The position numbers and the translations under genes are program-made. A stretch of DNA of 64,000 bases from Diplonema papillatum (taxonomy: Eukaryota > Euglenozoa > Diplonemea > Diplonemida > Diplonemidae), in contig JAPJBO010000432.1 in NCBI GenBank assembly GCA_030068145.1, forward strand, positions 121,804 through 185,803, read 5' to 3'. Every line of letters begins with the position of its first letter. The stretch's first letter is position 1. The notes under the pieces were generated by a model. It did not search any database, was not told the origin of the DNA, and saw nothing but the letters and a program-made list of their open reading frames with translations. Shown piece after piece: positions 44,601 to 56,600 of the stretch.

Positions 44601-47600
44601 ACGGCGGTCGCCGGCGCCGCGGCGTGTTCTGAGGATGAGTGCCTGTTCTACGGGTACATCTGCGAGGCGAGCCGGCAGGGGTGCGTCGACGACGACACGG
44701 CGGCGCTGGGCAACTGGCGATGCGTGTGCGGCTTCCCGGAGGACGGCTCCGCCGCCGGCGGCGTCGCGGCGTGCACCCTCGACGAGTGCGCCGCGACGGT
44801 CGGCTGCGCGTCGTGCGCGAACTCCACGTGCTCGGACGCGCAGCAGACGTGCCACGACCCGAACACGACCGCGGCCTCCGTCAACGACTGGCGCTGCCTC
44901 TGCACGGAAGGCTCGGGCGAGGGCTCCCTGCAGCCCGCCCGCTGCATCTGCGACGAGTGCGAGCCGGACACGCACTGCAAACAGTTCGACCAGACCTGCG
45001 TCGACAACAACACGCTGTGCGCGTCGAAGAATGACTTCATCTGCGAGTGCAAGCCGCCGCTGTCGGGTTCGAAGTCGGGCGATTCAGCGGTTTGCTGGCG
45101 GGACGAGTGCGCCAGCAACGACTTGTGCGCCGCCGGCGGGCAGCAGTGCGTGGACCCTGACCTGCAGCAGGAGGAGGACTGGACGTGCGTGTGCGTCACG
45201 GGTGCCGGGGCCGCAGTGAAGGCGCTTGCGTCGTGTGTGCTCGACGAGTGCAACGCGACGCTGGCGTGTGACACGTGCGCGAACACGACGTGCTCCGCCG
45301 TGGGGCAGGACTGCGCAGACCCTGACACGTCGGCGGGATCCGTCGGCGATTGGACGTGCGCGTGCAGGGACGACGCCGTCGGGAAGGCCACCGGGAAGGC
45401 GGCGTCGTGCGTGTGCGACGAGTGCCTCACGAACATCATCTGCCTCCAGGCGGGCCAGACCTGCACCGACCCCGATCCGTTGTGCCTCGAAACGAGCAAG
45501 GGCAACTGGAAGTGCGAGTGTGCGAGCCCTGCGTTGGGGGTCGGCGTGGGTGAGGTCGCGGAGTGCACGGTCGACGAGTGCGCCACCCGCGCCGACGACT
45601 GCCCGCAGGGGCAGCAGTGCGTGGACCGCAACCAAACGGTGTTCAACGACTGGACGTGCGAGTGCGACGCGCCGGCGACGGGCACCGGGCTGATGGTCCC
45701 CGCGGCGTGCGTGCTCGACGAGTGCAGCACCGTATGCACCTCCTGCGCGAACGATACGTGCCCGGAAAGCCAGACCTGCACGGACACTGACACGTCGGCA
45801 GCATCCACGTACAACTGGGTCTGCGCTTGCGCAGTGGGCGTCGGCGAAGCTGCGCTGGGCCCAGCGACGTGCATCTGCGACGAGTGCGAGGGCGAGGAGA
45901 TGTGTCCGGACGGGCAGACCTGTGCGGACGAAGACACCGCGTGCAGCACCCCGTCGAACTTCGTCTGCTACTGCGACGCTCCGTACTCCGGGTTTGGCAT
46001 CGGGAAGGCGGCCGAATGCTCGCGGGACGAGTGCGAGCACTTCAACGGCACGTGCGCCGTGTTCCAGCAGACGTGCGTCGACCCGGACCCGCTGACCGAC
46101 AGCGACTGGCGCTGCCAGTGCCCCGCGCCGCAGAACGGAAGTGCGGTGATGGGTGTGGCGAAGTGCACGCTCGACGAGTGCGCCGCGGCAGTCGCGGACT
46201 GCGCGTCGTGCGCCGGGTCGACGTGCGCGGACGCCGGGCAAAACTGCACAGACCCGGACCTGACCGTGTTCAACGACTGGCGGTGCGAGTGCCCGGGTGG
46301 CTCGGCCGCCGCGACCGGCGCCGCGGCGCAGTGCACCTGCAACGAGTGCGCCGAGGCAGGCGTGTGCGCCGGCGACCAGACGTGCAGCGACGTCGACGCG
46401 TCGTGCGAGTCGCTCGGCGACTTCGTGTGCGGCTGCAAGTTCCCGCTGCTCGGAAGCGCCGTCGGGACAGCCGCAGAGTGCTACACGTATGCCGGCAGAC
46501 CTTCTCTTTTAGGCAATGTCATTCGGTAAATTTCGCTTATATCCCCCCCCAAACAAATTTCGTGCCCTTATATTAGGCTTATATCCCACTCAAAACAAGT
46601 TTTGTGCCCTTGTATCCCACTTCAAACAAAACTTTGTGCCCTTATATCCCACTCAAAACAAGTTTTGTGCCCTTATATCCCACTTCAAACAAGACTTTGT
46701 GCCCTTATATCCCACCCCAAACATATTTTGTGCCCTTATATCCCACTTCAAACAAGACTTTGTGCCCTTATATCCCACCCCAAACATATTTTGTGCCCTT
46801 ATATCCCACTTCAAACAAAACTTTGTGCCCTTATATCCCATCTCTTTTCCTCTTCACTTTGATCGTAGGTGTCAAGGCTGCAACATGTGCTCGCTTACCG
46901 CCTTCATGGCACTGGCACTTTACAGATCTCTATGCTCAACAACACAGTGCATGCTAATCCATGTGGTTCATGTACTTAAAAGAACTCAATGCTCAACAAA
47001 ATATGACGTGGGCGGCTTTAGATTTATATCTGAGTGACACCTCAACACCATCAGGTTATCGCCAACTAGCAAGTAATATGGGTCGATTTAAAAAAAGGGG
47101 GGGGGGTTCACTTCTGGTCGGGTTTTTTGCTTTCCGTTGATATTCACACCGCTCAGACACAAGGAATCGTCCCAGAAAGTTGTTTTAGGAGGTATTCTGA
47201 CCATAAACTTGGAGAAGCCATCAACAAATCATGAAAACAGCCCCCAAAATGGTGAATTCACCCTATTTTCAATCATTTTGGGGCACCTGTGGTGTGACTG
47301 CTGTGCAATGCCTGTTTGTCGCCGCTCCACCCCAGAACGCCTTGAAAACCCCCCAGAACACTCTGGAAGAACCCCAGAACACCTTGGAATACCCCCAAAC
47401 CACCTTGGAAGACCCCAAACTACCTTGAAAGACCCCCAGAACACCTTGGCAGAACACCTTCAAGGCCCCCAGAGGACATTGGAAACCCCCTGGCACACGT
47501 TGGCAGACCCTCAAAACACCTTTTGAACACCTTGGAACCCCCCAGAACACCTTGGAAACCCCCCAGAACACCTCGGAAACCCCTCAGAACACCTTGGAAA

Positions 47601-50600
47601 GCTCCCAGGATACCCTGAAAGACCACCAGAGCACCTTGGTCGACCCCACCCAACCTTGGAAGACCTGTAGCACACCTTAGAAGTACCCAGAACACCTTGG
47701 CAGAACTCCTTGCTAAGCCCCCAGACACCTTGGAAACCCCGAGAACACCTTGAAACCCCCCAGAATACCTTAGAACCCCCCCAGAACACCTTGAAAACCC
47801 TCCAGAACACCTTGGAAACTCCTCAGAACACCCCTTACAACCTTGGAAACACCCAGAGCACCTTGGAAAACCCCCCAGGACACTTTGGAAGACCCCCCAG
47901 GACACTTTGGAAGACCCCCGGCACACCTTGGACGACCTTCAGAACACCTCGGAAGGTGTCCTGGGGGTCTTCCAATGTGTTGTGGGGGGGTTTTCAAGGT
48001 GCTCCAGGGGTTCCAAGGTGTTCAAGAGGTCTCGTAAGGTGGTTTGAGGGTCTGCCAACGTGCGCCAGGGGTTTTCCGGGGGGCTTGAAGGTGTTCTGCC
48101 AAGGTGTTCTGGGGGTCTTTCAAGGTAGTTTGGGGTCTTCCAAGGTGGTTTGGGGGTCTTCCAAGGTGTTCTGGGGTTCTTCCAGAGTGTTCTGGGGGGT
48201 TTCCAAGGCATTCTGGGGGTTCTTCCAGTGGAGCAGCGACAAAAAGGCATTGCACAGCAACCACACCACAGTTGCCCCAAAATGATTGAAAATAGGGTGA
48301 ATTCACCATTTTGGGGGCTGTTTTCATGTTGTGTTGATGGCTTCTCCAAGTTTATGGTCAGAAAACCTCCTAAAACAACTTTCTGGGATGATTCCTTGTG
48401 TCTGAGCTGTGTGAACATCAACGGAAAGCAAAAAACCCGACCAGAAGTGAACCCCCCCCCCCCTTTTTTTAAATCGACCCATATAATAAACCAAAACTGC
48501 GCTCTTCTGAAGGGGGGAGGGATGAGGTGGGAAAGGTGATTGCTCTGCGCCGCCCCCCTGACACGTTCTTCTCCTTACCCTTTCCGACGTCTCTAAAACC
48601 ACAGCAGACACGATCCGCACACTAACACACTGTACCTTAAGCCACTACCAAGAGCAGATCAGGACATTGGGACCGTGCGAAGCCGAAGAAGGAGTCCAAA
48701 AGCGAAGCAACAACACCAACACGGAGACGCAAACCGAAGGCAGCCAAGCAGACCTCCCAGGGCAGGGGGGAACCTGCGGCGGTGAAGAAACGAAGCTCAT
48801 CCGAGTGTCCGATGAAACCCCTTGTCAATACCACCCGACGACTGCGACGCGCGTGCGAAATGTCGGACGCTAGCGTCTGTCAAGAGCATGCGTGACTCAG
48901 CCGTGTTTTAAAGGTGAGATGAGAGGCATCGGCTCACTCTGCCTAAGGACCATACACTGCACCTTAAAAGGAACCTTTACGACAAGGGTCACCCGGGGAC
49001 TATAAAACCCCGGATCCCTGAGTAAACTTGCACTCTAAAACCGGACCCTCTGACAACGACCCGTGACACCCGAAAGCCACAACAAACACCGCACAGGAAC
49101 GAGTGCATCGAGCACGGTTACACATGCGAAGGACGAGGACAGACGTGCGAGGACTCGTCGCATTCGCTCGGTGACTGGCGATGCCTGTGCGCCGAGCCCT
49201 CGGCGGGCTACGGGGTGGCTGCACCGGCGGAGGTCTGCAGCTACAATGAGTGCAATGCGACGTGCAACGGCTGCTCCAATGGCACGTGCGAGGCTGGTGG
49301 GCAGACGTGCGACGATCCCAGCTTCACGACGAAGGGCGACTGGACCTGCACCTGCGCCGGCGGTCACGGCACCGCGGTGGCGAAGCTCGCGAACTGCACG
49401 TGCGACGAGTGCGGCGCGGGCAACGTGTGCGCCGCGCACAACCAAACGTGCTACGACGAGAACACCGCCTGCGACTCGCCGAACGACCTGCAGTGCATCT
49501 GCTGGGCGCCGGCGAGCGCGGTGGCGGTTGGCGGCCCCGCGGTCTGCAACGCGGACGAGTGCGACGAGTACCAGATGGTGTGCTTGCAAGCGAACCAGCT
49601 GTGCTACGACCCGGACAAAACCGTCGCGGGCGACTGGCAGTGCCGGTGCCAACCCCCGAGTTTGGACGCGAGCATCCAGGGACCGGTGTTGAAGTGTACG
49701 GCGGACGAATGCTCGATTGATTGCGATACTTGCGCGGGCACGATGTGCAGTTCGGCGGGGCAGTCGTGCGTCGACACGGACACGAGCCTCGACAAGTTGT
49801 CGAACTGGGTGTGCAAGTGCCCGGCGCCGTCGACCACGGAAGGTGCGCTGAAGCCGGCGTCGTGCAATGCGGACGAGTGTCTCGACAAGGCGCACCTGTG
49901 CACCGCAAACTGCCGCCCCGGCACCCTCGACTGTTCACAGACGTGCAACGACCCGAATCCATCGCTCAGCTCGCTCGGCGACTGGATGTGCATCTGCCCA
50001 GCGCCGTCGACGGATTCGAAGACGGGAGGCCCCGCGGTGTGCCTTAACGACGCGTGCCGACACGACACGGAAGCCTCGTGCGCCGCCGACACCGACGGCT
50101 GCGTCTGGACGACGACCCCCGTCGCTGGCTGCTCCGTGAACACGTGCTCCGACACGACGCGCGCCGGTTGCGAGGCGACCGCCGGCTGCGAGTGGGCGGC
50201 TCACTCCGGCGCCGCCACCGCGGAGGCCCTGTTTTACGAAGTGTCGGTGCCCGTCGTGCCGTTCGCCGGGGCGGTGTGCACGTGCTCCTGCTCGACGCAG
50301 CAGGCGGGGTTGTACTTCGGGGTCGTGAGTGGATACGTCGCCGGGAAGGACGCATTCACCTGCGAGAGCTGCGGCGCGCTGGGGGTGACGTCGGTGTTCT
50401 CGGCGGCGGAGGGCAGCGTCGTGCTGTCCGCTGCCGCCGGCGGCGACCTCGTGGCTGCGCTGGCGAGCGTGAAGTTTGCGACGACGTCATCCGCCGGAGG
50501 AAGCCGCCGGTTCACGTGGCATTTCGGCGCGTCATCGTCCGCGACCGGCTCGTGCGCCTCAGGCACGGTGGTGCTCGAAGCCGGGTACTGCACTGAGCAG

Positions 50601-53600
50601 CGGTGCCAGTACGACTCACCGCTGACCTGCGGCACCGACCGTTACTGCGTCTGGGCGGAAGGAGCGTGCGCCGCCGCGCCTTGTACCCGGTACGGCAACG
50701 AGCGAGACTGCAACGCGGACCCGGACTGCAAGTTCGACATCTCCGTCGCGCCGGCTATGTGCAACCTGAAGTACTGCCGAGCCTTCGCGGCGGAGGACGC
50801 GTGCGCCGCCGACGGCGGCTGCCGCTGGGACGATGGCCGGTGCGTCGAAAAAGACTGCCAAGCGCTCGCCGACGCGTGCGCGTGCCGCAGCGAGGAGGCC
50901 TGCTTCTGGACGGCCGCGGCTCGGTGCGTCGCGAAGGAGGCCGGGCTGTGCCCAGCGGTCGACGTCGTGCTGCTGCTCGACGCGTCGGCGGCGATGGCGG
51001 AGCAGTTCGGCCGGCACCCGCACGGGTTCTTCGCGCTGATCGAGCTCGTCCGGGACTGGGCCGCGGCGCTGCCGCTGTCCGCGGCGGGGGTGCGCGTGGG
51101 CGTGGTGCAGTTCGCCGGCGGTGCCGGCAAGGCCGCGCTGCGGGCTCCGCCCGGCGTCGGGACCGGCGGGGCGCTGTCGGGGGACGGCGCGGAGATTGCG
51201 GCGGATCTGACATTCCTTGAGAACTCGTTCCTCGCGGGGACGCCTGGCGTGGCGGGAGGGCTGGGTGCCGCGGCGGAGATGCTGGCCGCGCAGCAGCCGG
51301 CTCGGCGCCGCGTGCTGCTCGTCGTCGCTGGCGGCAGCATCGCGGACGCTGCCTCGGCCGCTGTGACGGCGTCGCTGACGGCCCTGAACGCTGCGTCCGT
51401 CACCCGTTTCGGCGTCGCCCTCCGGCGGCAGCGCGCGAAGACGATCTCCGACACCGAAGCCGAACGCACGCTATCCCCACTCCTTTCCGAGCCCGCGGCG
51501 TCCCACATCGCCGCGATCGAAATCGACGACCTCCCGGCAACCGTGCTGTACGCCCTCTGCGACCCATCCAGCGAGTTCGGATCAATCCTCGGCGTGCCCA
51601 CCCCCGAACACTCGCCCTGCTCTCTGCACGAGGAGCAGGCCGCGTGCGCGGCGGACCCTGGGTGTGTGTACAGCTTGGTTGGCTTCAGATGCGTCGACTC
51701 GCCGTGCCTGTCCAACTGCGATCGAGAAGCCTGCGGGGGCGGCGGCTGCGAGTGGGCGGAGCACGATTCGGTGGAAGGCTGCTACGAGGCGGCGGTGTGC
51801 GCGTACGAAGAGCAGGACTGTTTGTTCGATACGGACTGCCTGTGGGTGGACGGAGCGTGTTCGGCGCGAGCATGCCTCCACGGAAGCGAGGCGGAGTGTC
51901 TCGCAGACGCCGGGTGCCAGTGGACGGAGTCTGAGTCGTTGCCGTGCAAGAGCTTGCCGTGTGGCTATGCGGATGAGGCCGCCTGCGAGGCAGCTTCGGG
52001 CTGCGCGTGGGACACGTGTGAAGGGGTGGCTGGAGGCGCGGGGTGTGTACCGGAGCCGTGCGCCGCGTTTGGGTTCGAGTCGCCGTGCGTGTTGCAGCCG
52101 GGCTGCGAGTGGACGGGGGTCGCATGCACCCCGTCGCCCTGCGGACCGCACCGCGACGAGCGCTGCTGCCAGCGTGAAGCGGCGGCGGCCTGCGCGTGGG
52201 ACGTCGCGACCAGCCCGGCCGCCTGCACCGCCACCGGCTGCGGGCGGTACGCCGCGGACAAGGGACTGTGCGAAGCGAACGGTTGCATGTTCACCGCCGG
52301 GACGTGCGCCGAGAAGCGGTGCTCTTTGCTCGCCGACGCGTGTTCATGCCGAATGGACACCGACTGCTACTGGAACGCGGAGGAAGGGTTCTGCACATTC
52401 GCGGTGTACGGGACGTGCCCAGCGATGGACATAGTAGTGCTCGTGAGCTCTGGGCGGCAGATGGGCCTCTCGTTCTCGCGCCACCCGCACGGGTTCTACG
52501 CTGTGATGGAGGCGGTTCGGTCCTGGTGCCGCGTGTTGCCGCTCAGCGGCGAAGCCGGAGCCGTCGGCGCGGCGTCGCAAGCGTCGGCCGGCCGCGCCCG
52601 CGTCGCAGTCGTGCAGTTCTGGGGCGACGCTGCAGGGTCCCGCGCCGCCGTCGTCCCGGAGGGCGGTGGGTCTGGGGGGCGGCTGACCGGCGCGCTTGCG
52701 GAGATCGAAGCCGACTTGAACTGGCACCAGGAACACTTCGCCGGGGGGTCCCGGAGCTTGCTCGCGAAGGGCCTCGCAACCGCGCACTCTCTGTTCGTCG
52801 GGTTGTCGCCCAGCGACGGGCGAGCGAAGGTCCTCCTGCTGGTGGCGGAGGACGGGTTCGACGACGCCGCTGCGACGGCGCCGGCGAAGGCGTTGCTCGA
52901 CGTGATGGGCGCGCTCGTTTTCGGCGTCGCCCTGCGGCGGTTCCCTTCGAAGTCGGACTCCGACCTGCGGGCGGAGGCTGCGTTTGCGAGTCTACCGCTG
53001 CCGGTGGGGTCGTACCGGAGCGTCCTGCTTGGAGACGTGGCGGCGGGTGTCTTCGAGGATCTGTGCGATCCGTCTGGTGCGTTCGGAAAGCGGGTGTCGG
53101 CGGATCCTCTGCTGAAGCCGTGTCTCTGGTATGCGACGAAGGCCGAGTGCTCCGCAGACCGAGCGTGCGGGTGGCTGGAGGAAGCCATGCGGTGCGCGGC
53201 GTCGCCTTGCGTGCAGCACTGCAGCCCGGATGATTGTGCCGCCGACACCAGCGCGTGCTCGTGGAACACCGCGGCAGTGGCCTGCGAGGGGCCTGCCCCG
53301 GAATGCTGGGCCAAGTACGACGAGCAAGCCTGCGGCGCCGGCGGTGAGTGCCGGTGGAACGGCACGGCCTGCGTTGCCGCCGACTGCGCTTACGAGACGC
53401 AGGCGGGGTGCTTCGACGACGCCGCTGAGGCGTGCATCTGGCACAGCGAGGCCGCAGTGTGCACCCCCGACGACTGTGCATTCGACCACCCGACGGACTG
53501 CGACGTCGCCGCGGAGTGCACGTGGATCGAACCGTACGGCTGCACACAAGCCCGCTGCCAATCCACCTCTGCCGACGGCTGCGCGAGCGACGTGGCGTGC

Positions 53601-56600
53601 CAGTGGGTGGACGGGGGCTGCCAGCGGAAGGAGTGCGCGGCGGTGCTGCTGGAGAAGGACTGCAACCGGCAGCCCGGCTGCGAGTGGTCCGTCGCGGCTT
53701 CGCCGGGCACCTGCTTGCAGGAGCCGTGCGCGCAAGTCGGCGGCGATCAGGTAACTTGCGACAGCTACACCATGTGCGCGTGGGCCGACGGAAAGTGCGG
53801 CCAAACGTCGTGCAACGCGTTCGCTGACGAGTGCGGCTGCATCGCGTCGCCGCAGTGCTTCTGGAAGCCTGGCGCCGAAACCCCGTGTCGGTTCAACGTA
53901 TACAGCCTCTGCCCGGCGATGGACGTCGTCGTCGCGATCGACGGCTCGGAATACATGGCGAAATCCTTCGGGCGGCATCTCCACGGGTTCTACGCGTTAA
54001 CCGAAGTCCTCTCGGACTGGGCCTTCGAGCTCCCGCTGACGGGCGCGGCGCTGGCGAACGGCGGCGATGCGACCCGTGTAGCGTTCGTGCAATTTTCGGG
54101 AGCGCTGAAGTTCGGCGACTCAGGCGTGGTTGTCGACCAGGTCGCCGTGCCGCCGCTGGGGACGGGTACTGGTGGCGGGCTGTCCGGTGTGTACGCGGAG
54201 CTGAGCGCGGATTTGGCGTGGCACGCGGACAACCAGCTGCGCGGCGGCAGCTACGTGTCGAAGGCCCTGCAGGCCGCTGCGCTGCTGTTCTCCGATGCCG
54301 CGGCGGCGCCGCGCGCAGCGGCGCGGCTGCTTGTCCTCGTGACCAGCCAACCCCTCGCCGACGCGAGCGGCGTCTCGTCCGTGAAGGCGGCGCTCGACGG
54401 CTCCGGCGTGGTCGTCGTCGGCGTCGTCCTCCGCCGGTTCTCCATCAAAACCGCCACCGACGCCGCCGCCGAGGCGGCACTGCGCCCGCTGGCCGCGGCC
54501 GTCGTCAACATCGAAATCGACGCGCTGATGGGTGAACTCCGCCGGGTGTGCATGCCCGGAACCGGCGTCGGACAGATCCTCGCGGACACGGAGGGAGGCT
54601 TGGTCGGCATGCCGTGCGGGTTTTTGGCCACGCGCGCGCAGTGCTCCGAGTCGTCGAGATGCGCATGGTCCGACGACCTGCTGCTGTGCGCCCGGTCAGC
54701 CTGCGCGGCGGTGTGCACTTCCGACGCGTGCTCGGAGGCTCCGGGCTGCCATTGGAGCGCCGGAGTATGCCTTTCCGACCCGGCGTGCGGCTTTACAGAG
54801 CCAGCGGCCTGCGAAGCCGCCGCCGGCTGTCTGTGGGCGGGGCGCCGGTGCGTCGCGGGGCTCTGCGTACATGATACTGAACAGGCGTGCCTCGCCGACG
54901 ACGCTGGCAATTGCGAGTGGTTGTCCGCGACTGCGACCTGCCGACAGGTGCTGTGCCCCGCCAGGTGGCCGATATCTACGTGCAGCGGAGTCTCGGGCTG
55001 CGCTTGGTCGGATTGCGCTGCGTGCGCCGACATGCCCTGTCAATACGGCGAGGCTGATTTGTGCGGGAAGGACGGGGCGTGCACGTGGCAGGAAGGCATC
55101 TGCACCGCGACGGCGTGCGCGTCGTTTTCGGCCGAGGACTGCTGCAACCGGCAGCCAGGCTGCGCGTGGAGCGTCGCCCTGGCGCCCGGCCGCTGCGCGC
55201 CCGAGAAGTGCCAGGCGAAGCCCGACGCGGAGACGTGCGGAAACGACGCGGATTGCATGCCGGCGATGTCTGGTGGGGCGGCAGCCTGCGTTCGGAAGAA
55301 CTGCAACGTGCTGCAGTCGCGGTGCGACTGCGCCGCTGACCCGTCGTGTTACTACGTCGTGCCGAAGTCCGCAGGCGCCGAGCACTGCACGTTCAAGCGC
55401 TACGGCGCGTGCCCTACCATGGACCTCGTCGTGCTGATCGACGGCAGCGTCGCGATGGTCCCGCGGAACGGCCGCCACCCGCACGGGTTCTACGCTCTCG
55501 CGGAGATGGTGCGCGACTGGGCGGCCTCGCTCCCGCTCAGCGGCGACGCCGCCGGCGCCGAACCTGGTAGGGGCACGCGGACGGTTAGGCTGGGGCTCGT
55601 TCAGTTTGCAGGCACCCCGGTATACCCGCCGGACAGCGACGTGAATGTGTACGTCCCGCCGCCGACGGCGGCTGGGACCAGCGCCGGGCGGCTGACGGGA
55701 TCCTTCGCGGAGATCGACGCGGACGTGACGTCGCACGAGGCGGGGTTCCTCGGAGCGAAGCTGCTCGGCGCCCCGTACCTACTGGCGGCGCTGAACAAGG
55801 CGGTGCACATGTTCACCCAAGCGCCGGCGGATCGTGTCCGCGTCCTGGTCGTGATCTCCGGGAGCGCCGCCGCCGACGGCGACGCATACACAGCCGTCAA
55901 AGCAAGCTTCGAGCTCCTTCGGGTGCGCGTGCTCGCAGCGGTCGTTAAGCGGGCGGCCGCGCCGCCGTACGTCGCGGCGGCAGCCGCGGCTGCGCTCAAG
56001 AGCCTGCTGCCGACGGGGGCGCCCCCGGTGCTGTCGGTGACGCTCGACGGGCTGCGAGAGGCGTTGGACGGAATTTGCCGCCCCGACAGCGCGTGGGGGG
56101 AAAAGGTTGCGGACACAGAGCAAGGGCAGCCGTGCGTGTTCAACACCGCGAAGTCGGCTTGTCTAGTGGACTCGGCGTGCGCGTGGCGTGACGACGCGGT
56201 CGCCTGCGGCGACTCAGCGTGCCAGGCGCACTGCACCGCCGACGCGTGCAACGCCGACAGCCTCCACCACTGCGAATTCAACGCGCCCGCCGGCGCGTGC
56301 AGAACCATCGCCCTGTGCAAGTATACCACCGCATCCGACTGCGAAGCTGACAACGGCTGCCAGTGGACCGACGACGCATGCGCCCCGAAGCCGTGTACAC
56401 ACGAGACGCAGCAGGGATGCCTCACTGACACCCACGCTTGCACGTGGGACCCGTACGTCGCGGAGTGCTACCCCACGCCGTGCGTCCACGACGAGGAGAC
56501 GTGCCGCGGCGATGCCGCGTGCGCGTGGAACGAGTATTCCGGCGTCTGCGGGGTGAAGGTGTGCGACTCCGGCAACGAAGCCGACTGCGAAGCCGAGGAC

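Larger units (their letters stand above)
46487..49096 (+). other. Intron 5, with tandem array and foldback element
   Basis: GT-AG (gtatgc ... ccgcacag). Holds a 31-bp tandem array (46535-46850), a foldback element (47076-48484) and a repeat-A tail (48982-49040). 48500-48980 has no recognised gene. Confidence 0.8.

Noticed and set aside
47137..48421. Several 100-190-codon frames with repeated 'TLETPQNT' or 'FWGVSKV' strings
   Set aside because: Translation of the foldback element's minisatellite in different registers.
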